This document shows, piece by piece, positions 54,693 to 64,000 of a DNA stretch of 64,000 nucleotides. This DNA comes from Brassica napus. Taxonomy: Eukaryota > Streptophyta > Magnoliopsida > Brassicales > Brassicaceae. The notes below the pieces were generated by a model. That model made no database searches. It saw nothing but the letters and a program-made list of their open reading frames with translations, and had not been told where the DNA came from. The stretch's first letter is position 1; each line of letters begins with the position of its first letter. Position numbers and translations under genes: made by a program. The DNA is taken from the NCBI RefSeq assembly GCF_020379485.1, contig NC_063438.1, positions 6,280,835-6,344,834 of the forward strand, read 5' to 3'.

Positions 54693-55456
54693 TATTGTTT
54701 TGCATAAATGAAATGTAATATATATTGAAAATAACCGATCGTCTGTAATTTAGTTGTATCAGTATTATTACCTCTAGTAATGTGTGTGTAAAGACAATAT
54801 ATATAAAGAATAATTACGATATGTAAATTACTACAAACCGAATTATTATAATAACAAAAGCTAAAAATTAATTATGAAATGTTCCTACTATTTGAAGTAG
54901 TTCATGTAGATTGTAAAGCAACAAGACATCTATAGAAGACTGAACGAACTCTCATGACCAATCAAAAAGTTGTGCTCAAAAGAGTTTGTGCAGTTTTCTT
55001 TGTTTACATACCTTACATTATATCCCTTACTAAATTTGTAACAATATTAGATCAATGTTCATGTGTTCGTATATAATGGACAAGCACAATAACTTATTAA
55101 TCAAACTTTGACAGCCTGCTGCAACCTGCAACATTGTATGTAAACAAAAGTTCAAACTCCGAAACTATAAACTTCTGGTTGGGTTCAGTCAGCGATCGAA
55201 TGTGTTTCAACTTCAATGTTGAGATAATATTGTATTGAGTAGTTATCTGAGTCATTTGTCATCCACGTCACGTTATTTCTTCTACAACATAAATGGAAAG
55301 AAAGCCGCTGTCAAAAAAGAAAAAAAACTGGAACTAATGCCAAACAATTTCTTAATATATACAGAAATATACTATAATAATTAGAGAATCTTTTGCTATT
55401 TAACAACTGAATTTGACCATAATGAGCTAATAAATGTAAATTAAAATTAAAAAATA
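54693..55456. other. AT-rich spacer
   Basis: No gene or clear repeat is seen. Confidence 0.4.
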
Positions 55457-55716
55457 TTCTTTCCGTTTTTTAATATAAGTCGTTTAAGAATTGTACACAT
55501 AGATTAAGAAATCATTAATTTTTTATATTTTCTAAACAAAAACATCATTAATTATTTACATAACCACAAATTAACTTATAATAAAATAAAAAGTATATTA
55601 TCATTGGTCATATAACATTAAATGTTAATAAATTTTATACAGAAAACCGAAAACGTCGTATATTTAGAACATAAATTTTTTTGTAAAACGATTTATTTAA
55701 AAAAAAACAGAGAGGG
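55457..55716. mobile_element. Stowaway-like MITE
   Basis: TTCTTTCCGTTTTTTAATAT at the left pairs with the inverted right end CCCTCTCTGTTTTTTTTTAA. TA duplications at 55455-55456 and 55717-55718. 260 bp. Confidence 0.8.
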
Positions 55717-56217
55717 TATAGTTTACCGGTGACGAAGATAGAAAGTTGATTTAGATTATTGTTATACTTTTTTGCCAACAAGTTTTGTTATATTTAGAAG
55801 ACCAATTAGAGACAAATGTTGGAAATGAGGAGAAACATTAGTATAATTCGGTTTCTTTTTCGTCGTTTCGCTCAAAAAATAAATACATAACAATAAAAAT
55901 CAAAATGAAATAAATGAAATGAAAAAACTAATGGGAAATTGAAAAGGCACATTCTGTGGAATATTCTTCAGATATGGAAAAGGTTATTGCGCCCCGAGCT
56001 GAGCTGGGCTCCACATACCGTAAAGAGCTCACCGTGTCAAGAATGTACTGTCAAACCCTAATTTTTGAATTTATTATTTTGTTATAACTAACTCTTGTGT
56101 TAATTCGCAGTTTACGTATTTAACATTAGTTCCGCTGCTGCTTCGATAAACTTGTAGTCATGCAACTGAATATTGGTGTAAATTATGTAGTCTTTGGGCC
56201 ATTTTAACCTCACATCT
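55717..56217. other. Spacer between MITEs
   Basis: AT-rich; nothing recognised. Confidence 0.4.
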
Positions 56218-56220
56218 TTA

Positions 56221-57310
56221 GAGCATCTCCAAAAGACATTCTATAACTTCAAATATGAAATTTTTTGCTCTCAAAAAAAAAAACTTCAAAACTTCAAATT
56301 TGAAATTTTGAAAAGTGAAACTCTATATTTGAAGTTTCACTATTCAAAACTTCAAATTTGAAGTTTCATATTTTTATTTGCATTTTGGTTCCTACAATCA
56401 CACACCACCTTTGTTATAATTTATAAATATTTTCCTGTTTATTGTTTTAATCCTTAAAAAAATTATATATCATAAACATTTTTAATTTTGTTTACAGATT
56501 TTAAATTTTACACATAAAATTAAATAAAACTTTAAAATAAGATTTAAAATATTTTAAGCTAGATTTAGACAACAATAATATACAAAACAAAACTTAACAA
56601 AAAGATTTTTAAAAATTACATGAAGACATAAATATTACTCAAATTTAAATATTATAAGTTTACAACAACACTAATAGTCAGGTAAGTTTGATCCGGAACA
56701 TTCAAAATTTTTAAATATTGTCCAAATTTTTTTGTGTAACTGAAGATGGTTGTTGTTGTTGTTTTGATGTCTTTTTCGTACAATTCTTTCTTGTTTATAT
56801 CAAATATATTCACGAGTATTAACATAATCGAAAATAAATTAGCCTTTTAGCAATATTTTATGTTTCTCTTTTACTTTCTTGTTCTGATCTAATATATTTA
56901 CAAGTATCAATATTACCCGATTTCAACAACTTTTAGTTTGTAATCTACAAAGTAAAAATGAAGAGAGTCATTTTTACTTCGAAATGCACTAATAGATCAT
57001 ATATGCATTACGAAAATTATTTTATGAAATAATATGATATTTTGTTTTAAGTTTAATATTAATTAAGTTATTTTTATTTAAATTTTTATATTTTATTAAT
57101 TAATATTGTTGTAATATGTTTATATATGTGCTAGTTATTTACAAAAGTTTTATGAATTTAAATTAGTTATGATAAATGTAAGGACTATATTATAAAATAT
57201 AAATAGTTTTGAAGTTGAGTTTGAAGGTTTACTTTTGGAGAAGAACACTTTTAAACTTTAAATATAGAGTTTTGGAAACTTTAAAATAGAGTTCATTTTT
57301 GGAGATGCTC
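56221..57310. mobile_element. Harbinger-like TIR element
   Basis: The ends GAGCATCTCCAAAA are perfect 14-bp inverted repeats. They are flanked by TTA at 56218-56220 and 57311-57313, the 3-bp duplication usual for PIF/Harbinger and Tourist elements. Repeated CTTCAAATTTGAA-type palindromes lie near both ends. 1,090 bp with no transposase frame. Confidence 0.8.
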
Positions 57311-57594
57311 TTAATCCCTTTCTTATTAAAGGAGGAACATTCAAAGAAATAAACTTTGGCCTCATGTGTTTATTACATGAGTGCCATTTCCTATGTGTCA
57401 TCACCTCATGCATTTTCATTAATTTTTTCAAAAAACCCTTTGTTCCCTAGAATAATTACAACCAAATGCCATTGGTCATATACATTATACTATATGCTTA
57501 CAATTACAATCCAATTTGAAAAAAACGGGCATTTATGACAGTCAGAATATTAACTCTGTTGTAAAAGGCAACAAAATAAGTTTGACATCTATCA

Positions 57595-57895
57595 AATCGT
57601 TTTATGAACATTTTTGTTTACGTGAATTATAATGCAAGATTTTATGAACATTTTTAAACTAAGATCAAATCATATTATAATGCAACGTTTTATGAACATT
57701 TTTGAAACCGAGTCAACATTTTATGAACATTCTTATGCAACATTTTATGAACATTTTTTAATTAATATCAAATTTCTTTATAATGCAACTAAAGAAACAA
57801 GAATAATTTTAAGAACAATTTTCTGCTTATTTTAGGAACACGTATTATAATCCAACGTTTTATGAACATATTTTTCAACGTTAATTATAATGCAA
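57595..57895 (+). repeat. Irregular repeats of TTTTATGAACATTTTT
   Basis: At least six copies of the 16-bp core, often preceded by AATGCAACG or AATGCAACA, with variable spacing of about 25-45 bp and more. AT-rich and non-coding. Confidence 0.8.
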
Positions 57896-58656
57896 CATTT
57901 TTCTCAACGTTGGAAAAAAAAATTAAACGTTACGGATATCAAATATATTTTGGTTATTTGGTCAAAAGAAAAAAGAAACACAATTGAATTTCAAGTAACT
58001 CGATTCAAACTCGATATTTCAAATTACAACCTACGCTTAATTGGTCAAAATATTAAGGAAACACAAGAATATTCAAAACATATAAAAGGAAACAAAATTC
58101 AATTGTGTTGAAATACTTACCTTAATCGAAAATATAATATTTCACTCAATATTTTTGCGTGACCATCACGGATCTTATAATACCTATTTCACGAAAACGC
58201 ATCACTTCCATTTCTTATTATTTGAGGAGTATTTTTATTAATTAACCTCATTCTCATATGTGATTAACATTCATATAAAAATGTTGTCTCCGATATATGT
58301 TGCTCTTCCTATATAAACATGAGTTTTGTATATCGAAGACAACATATTCATTAATTTTTTGTGCATATTAATCCATGAAGTTTTGGTATTAAACGTTTTA
58401 TATTATAAATCAAAAGAATATATTTACCTTGTATCTACTTTTATATGAATATGAAAATTCTACTTCTATAATTTTTTTAGGAATGAGTAAATTATTTCCA
58501 TTAATATCAATGATTCGATTATTCAAAAGTTACATAATTCAAGTAAATAAATAGGGAATCAACCCAAGAATTTAAATTTCAGTAAATAAAATCAACCCAA
58601 GATATTAAATAATTACTGTTTTGATGGCATTTGAATATCAAATCCAATAGATCTTG

Positions 58657-59710
58657 ATTTCTATATTTAATTGATTCCTTTTGCTAATTTAAATTTGACC
58701 GTAATTCACGTAATAGCCAAAAAATAGGAAACTGATATATGCAATCTTCATAACGCATTTTGGTTTCGGTTAATATAGGAAAGTTACTATAAATTTATTT
58801 TAAATTCTCATGGCTAATTAAAAATCACACGCAAAATTTTAGGGATTTACTTGAGAAACATTATTAAACAAGTTTTTTTAAAAAATTTAAAAAAATATAA
58901 CCAATTACACAAGTTTTAAATTATTCATATAGATTTACTTCCATAAAATTTACTTCAATTACACCTAACCAATTACACAAGTTATTTTTAAAAAATATCG
59001 AAGCTTATCTTCTATAAACATGCACAATATCCTTCAATCTTTCGTTATATAACATGAAATATTTATGACTATAAATTTTGCCTTTCTAATATTTATAAAT
59101 TAAAAGTTTTAATCTCTATTTAGTCCGCAATTTATTTAAATGCTTGGCTTGGTTTCCTATTTATTTACTTGAATTTAAATTCTTCGATTGATTCCCTATT
59201 TATTTACTTGAATTATATAACTTTTGAATAATCGAATCGCTAAATTAATGAAAATAACTTACTAATTTAATTGATTTCTTTCGCTAATTTAAATTTGACC
59301 GTAATTTATGCAATAGCCAAAAAATAGAAAACTGATATATGCAAACGCATTTTGATTTCGATTAATAAAGGAAAGTTACTATAAATTTATTTAAATTCAC
59401 ATGGCTAATTAAAAATCACACATGAAATTTGAGGGATTTACTTGAGAAACATTATTAAACAAGTTTAAAATAAAAAATAAAAAATCTAACCAATTACACA
59501 AGTTGTAAATTATTATTATAGATTTACTTTCATAAAATTTACTCCAATTACACCTAACCAATTACACAAGTTAAAAAAAAATCAAAACTTATCTTTTATA
59601 AACATGCACAATGTCCTTCAATCTTTCATTATATAACATGAAATATTTGTGATTATAACTTTTATCTTTCTAATATTTATAGATTAAAAATTATAATCTT
59701 TATTTAATCT
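58657..59710 (+). repeat. Tandem direct duplication, unit about 600 bp
   Basis: 58657-59130 recurs at about 59257-59710. Shared marks are TAATTTAAATTTGACCGTAA, GGGATTTACTTGAGAAACAT and CACCTAACCAATTACACAAG. The second copy ends at the Helitron terminal hairpin. Confidence 0.85.
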
Positions 59711-60163
59711 ATTCACTCCGCGCATGGCGCGGATACCACCTAGTGTACTATATATCTGAACCATTTTTGTGAATTCATTTTTTGGTCAGTTTCCTATCTA
59801 AAAAACTCATAAAACAAGGTTATTAAATTAAGGTAAAAAGGTCCATAATACAACAAACCATTTAAGACAAAACGTTCACCAAAAAAAAAGTTGTCGATTT
59901 ACTTTCAACATCACTATGAATTAAACATGCATATATATCTGTATGCGTTTTTAACCAAACAATTTTATGTCAAAAAAGCCAAGCAATTTTAAACGTTGAT
60001 TTATATACACGCCTCCAACCAATCAAAAACAGGTTTTGTATTTCCATTTCTAATCGGAACGCAACATGCTGAAACAAAGATTCTCAGCCTCATCTAACCG
60101 TTTTGGAAGTTGGATAAGCGCGATCCAGTTTAAAAAATATAACTTCTATAAATAGAAATGAGA

Positions 60164-62230
60164 TCTAACACTACTAAAAGCCCGATAACAGAGCTTCTGA
60201 GTGTGTCCACGTTGGAGTGAAAAATCCACCAATAATATTACAGCATTCGTCCATGTCATCATCGATTTGGTTTGATTGGGCTTCATCTGAGTTTGGTCTG
60301 TTTGGTCTCCAGTTTAAAGCCCAAATTCATTTCTGTCTTGATAGCAATTGTTAGTCGTAAGTCGTAACCCTACCTACCTCTGTTCGTCTCTTACGTTTCA
60401 GCTTCTACAAACTTCGATTTCTTTTCTCTCCGGAACCGTTTCAACCAATTACTTTACCACTAGCTGTTCTAATCAAAACTTTTGCTTGATCTCATTCCCA
60501 TTCAATGAATTCCTTTCACCTTCCTTTCTATTCGTCTATTTATAAAGCTCTTCTCATATCATATGTCTCAGTTAAAATTGATAAGATTCTCTTAGATATT
60601 TATCTTGATGGAACCCAGAGGCAGCTCTACAGACTCCACCGACCGGAAGACGAACAAGAAGACCGTCTCATCCTCCGCGACTGCCAAACCAGACTGAAAG
60701 TCCACTGCTTCCATTACTGATTCATCCCGTTAATCCTTTTATTAAATCCATCAACCACGATCTAGCCTTCAATGCAAGTTTCTTTTGTGAGAAGCGGTGT
60801 ATCAGCGAGTATATAAAGGTATCCTTGCTCCTCTCTAATCCATATTCTCAATCTTTCTTAGTAGACTTATTCTCCTGAAATGGCTAACTCGAATTTTTTT
60901 TTATTCTCAATCAGAAGCTGCGTTTCTCTGGGAGACCAGGAATGTCAGGCGGTGGAGATATTGTGACGTTAAATAGTTCCAGCAAGCTTCTCTATATTTC
61001 TTCTTTCTGATAGTTTTCAACCTCTGTTTCATGCGAACATATGCAGGCCACCATTAATTCTAACCGACGACTTGCTCTCAGCATTCAGCATGTATATTCT
61101 GTTTCGTTTATGTGAGATGTTTTCATATTCACTTTTTTTTTTTTGGATTTTCACTCCTTTTGTTTATGTATTGCAGTCAATCTTCATAAAAGCCACTGTG
61201 TACAAGTATCTTATCAAGGCGGGTTCAATTTATTCCATAAGCGGTTTTGCTGTGACTCAGAGCAATCTGAACCTTAAGTTGTCCGTCTCTCCTCTATCGA
61301 TTTGACTCCACCGTTGAATTTCGTCTCCACTGTCGAGGTGCGTCTCATCAGATTCTGGGAGGCTCTCCCTTGCTCTTTTATACTACTCTACCAGCAACAT
61401 GATTGTCCATTGTAATCGGTTTCTATCTGAAGTTTGTCTTTGAACTTTGATTTTTTTTATGAAGATAAAATGGAGAGATTGCACGAAAGATACGTTTCTT
61501 CAAAAACCAAATGTCAAAAAAGTTGGAGTATCTCCCAAAGAGTTCATAGACAAAGAAGTTTAAATGGATTTGGATGATGTTAAGGTGAACCCCTATGCTT
61601 GCTTTTTAAAATTTCTTGGACTGCTATTGCTTCCCATCATCCCTGGACTTGATTTCCTTCTTTCCCCTTTTCAGGTCGAGTGTGGGGAGCCAGAAGCTGA
61701 ACTTTACGTAATCAAGGCTATTAATAAAATGCTGCAACGCTCTTACAATTAACTTGTGGATTTTAGGTCTCTTAGCAACTGTTCTTATACAGGTGAATCT
61801 GCATCTTGGTTTAGGTCTCAGTCTTTATTTCAGCTCTCACAATAAGCGTAGGAGAGAGATAGAGAGAGTACTAATCATATTGACATCGCTGCAATAGCCC
61901 TATCAACAGTAGGATCCTTAGTGTCTTACATGGTAACTCTTGCAAAGGTTTATTGTTACGTTCAAGACCAATGTTACCGCTGAGAGAGCAGAGACTTTGC
62001 TCTATTGTTATTGTCTCAAACATCGTTAGATGAATTCAAGATTCTGTAAATAAGGTTAACAAACAGAAAGCAAAGTTTTTAAGTTTGATTGTAATAAGTA
62101 CTAAACACTAACCAGAGTAATATTATTGATGTTGTGTTTGCAGGATGTTATAAAAGCTAGGATGGAGAGCTGTTCAAGAGTGCTTCAAGGTTTAGCTTTC
62201 AACACTGTTGTGTGAAATGATGCTGTTATC
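60164..62230 (+). mobile_element. Helitron-type 5' end followed by exon-like sequence
   Basis: TCTAACACTACTAAAAGCCC after an A, then GAGTG..CCAC..CCACCAAT. This parallels the start of the Helitron at 10359 (TACTAAAAGC, GAGTGCCACA, CCCACCAAT). Behind it are blocks with plant exon character and splice-like edges: 60609-60718 (MEPRGSSTDS...), 60914-60960 (KLRFSGRPGMSGGGDIV), 61468-61562 (KIKWRDCTKDTFLQKPNVKK) and 61675-61752 (VECGEPEAELYVIKAINKML). Stops and frame breaks separate them. I do not recognise the source gene. No Helitron 3' end is visible afterwards, so the right limit is arbitrary. Alternatives: a decayed gene, or captured gene fragments. Confidence 0.4.
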
Positions 62231-64000
62231 TTTGTAGACAAAAGTATGAGACGTACTGAATGACTTCTTATAGGTTTTACACGTAGTGAATGACTTCTTA
62301 TAGGTTTTAGTTTTACGGTTTACTTCTATGTTTGTTCTTTTCCTTCTGTTCTCTTATATCTCATGTAAAATTAGTCAGATAAAAACCAATGTAAAATCTA
62401 GAAATAATGTATTTTTTTTGCTCAAGTTCTTTATATAGTAAGCAAAGAAAGAAGAATGTTCATCAAGAAAAAAAATTACATTATAAATCTCAATGTGGAT
62501 AATAATATTAGTAATCCAATTAGTTATCTAATTTCTGATTCAATATTATATAAAACCAATTACGTCAGGGTGGTGTGGCCAAACTACACCAAACTACAAA
62601 ATCTGAAAAGGCCACAGACTAATAGACTTCATGTTTCATTCGTGTGATGTTCTCCTGAGTTATAGATTGCTTATACATACTTCTCTTACTCTCTTTCTTA
62701 AGTTAATCAATAAAAAGAGATGAAGCTGGAAAAAATATGAAGCTGCTGGTTGAGCTGCAGAAACAAGATGTACAACTTGAGAGGAGAAGACGCATAATGT
62801 AAGAGGTGTATCAACAAAAGATGTGACTGAGTTGCAGAGATATAAATCTTAATATAAATTTGGCAATTCGTGAAAAATTCGTGTTTTTTTTGGCCGAATT
62901 CTCAAATTTGAAATAAACATAAAATTAAGATAAAAAAAATTTTGTTTATCTAAAATTATTTTAAATATTATATATATATATACATATATACTTAAAATTA
63001 TAATCTTAGATAATTTTTCCTATCTATTTATTTTGGTTAAATATATTAAATTAATTGTATAAATTAATAAATTTTTGATATAAGAATTATATAATTATCA
63101 GAACTAAAACTAAACAGTATTAATGAAATTTGTAGACATATAAGAGAATTTTAATTTTAAATTTGTTTAAAAATCATAGAAACTTTTTGAAAATTTTAGT
63201 GATAAGGTTTTTATGGTTATTACTATATTCTAAAAAGTTGCCAAAAATAAATACCAATATTAAATATAATATATGTGTTATTACCATATTCTAAGAAGTT
63301 ACAAAAATATAAATCAGCATTAAATATAATTGTACATGTCATATTTAGCTCTAAGTCATGTCATCAATTTAGTAACTATGTCATCTTTTTTTTTGGTGAA
63401 ATTGATTTTTGAGATGGCATATGACAAATCACTTCTCAAATCTAGCCTAGGGTATATTTATATAAATAAATCATATTTATAGTTAAAAAGTGTTTATTTA
63501 TATTGCATTACATAAATTAGTAAAGTGAATTTCAGCAAAAAAAATTAGTAAAGTGAATCATTTGAAGCACACAAATAATTTTATTTATATGATTAGTATA
63601 TATCTTTAGTATTTTTTTTTTCTGAAATATATAGGTTTTTTTTTTTGAAACAAACCAAAATAAGCTAAATACAGATCTATAAATGGGTTTTCAATAAATA
63701 CACAAATACAATTAGATAACTAAATAAACACAATCCCAATATAAAAATATTAGCAAACTAAAAGATATATAAAAATAATGAGCCAGTTTTTAAATAAGTA
63801 TATCGACAGAATAATAAATTTCAACGAGTAAGCCTTCCAAACTGAAAATTAACTAAGCAGTTTTCATTAATTGAGTAAAAATTTATAATACCATTATTTG
63901 ATTGTAGTCAAGTTACAACAAATAATAAACTGTAATTACAAAAAAAAATAGTGAGATGGCGACGACGACGCGCTGTTGAAATCATCTCCGACGACTAAGG
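62231..64000. other. AT-rich terminal spacer
   Basis: No gene is recognised. A 16-bp unit AATTAGTAAAGTGAAT occurs twice near 63520-63560. The last 50 bases (ATGGCGACGACGACG...) turn GC-rich and may be the start of a gene that lies beyond the window. Confidence 0.4.

Larger units (their letters stand above)
57314..59743 (+). mobile_element. Helitron 3' region (5' end not located)
   Basis: Hairpin CCGCGC-ATG-GCGCGG at 59718-59732, then ATACCAC and CTAG at 59740-59743 before T, give a clear Helitron 3' terminus on the plus strand. I could not find the matching 5' TC end, so the left coordinate is only the edge of the neighbouring MITE. The interior holds the TTTTATGAACA repeats and a 0.45-kb direct duplication. 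Confidence 0.6.

Noticed and set aside
63948..64000. ATGGCGACGACGACG start of a coding region
   Set aside because: The frame stops after a few codons; with only about 50 bases left in the window no gene can be supported.

Overview
The window is nuclear DNA of a crucifer, very probably Brassica or a close relative such as Raphanus. The gene order matches my memory of the Arabidopsis thaliana block At2g32960 to At2g33020 in reverse: receptor-like protein (RLP), UBA-domain gene, GH9 endoglucanase, augmin subunit AUG2, a multi-pass membrane protein, PFA-DSP2 phosphatase. Intron-rich genes, GT-AG splicing, AT-rich spacers and many plant transposons all fit. No database was searched; orthology and synteny are from memory.

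Layout. 1-8863: an RLP gene (+), split by a young Ty3/gypsy chromovirus (3013-8390) with 5-bp target duplications. 8864-16038: decayed tandem-duplication ground, holding a solo LTR, a truncated UBA-gene copy, a poly(A)-only retro-insertion, two Helitron ends back to back, a gypsy gag relic and an RLP 3' relic. 16039-18868: UBA-like gene (-) with eight exons. 19517-22535: GH9 endoglucanase (-) with four exons. 25139-30432: a large Helitron carrying a nested array of GACGACTT-type repeats that includes a foldback of about 770 bp or more. 32381-34050: a Helitron on the minus strand. 34741-36915: AUG2 (+), six exons, with a probable premature stop. 37157-38042: a small basic DUF4602-like protein (-). 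38473-38545: tRNA-Phe(GAA). 38546-45774: spacer with two poly(A)-tailed retroposons flanked by 14-bp duplications. 45775-48943: membrane protein (+), nine exons. 49802-52710: PFA-DSP phosphatase (-), five exons. 52711-64000: transposon-rich spacer with Stowaway- and Harbinger-like MITEs, a Helitron 3' end, and an unresolved exon-like tract behind a Helitron-type 5' end.

The genes do not form a pathway. They are unrelated housekeeping or defence genes kept together by synteny: cell-wall glucan hydrolysis (GH9), spindle microtubule nucleation (AUG2), inositol-pyrophosphate or phosphotyrosine hydrolysis (PFA-DSP) and surface immune recognition (RLP, now broken). The RLP-UBA-GH9 part has been tandemly duplicated and then pruned differently in each copy. 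Paralogous empty sites therefore confirm two of the insertions. The most unusual structure is the foldback and array complex at about 26.3-30.3 kb.
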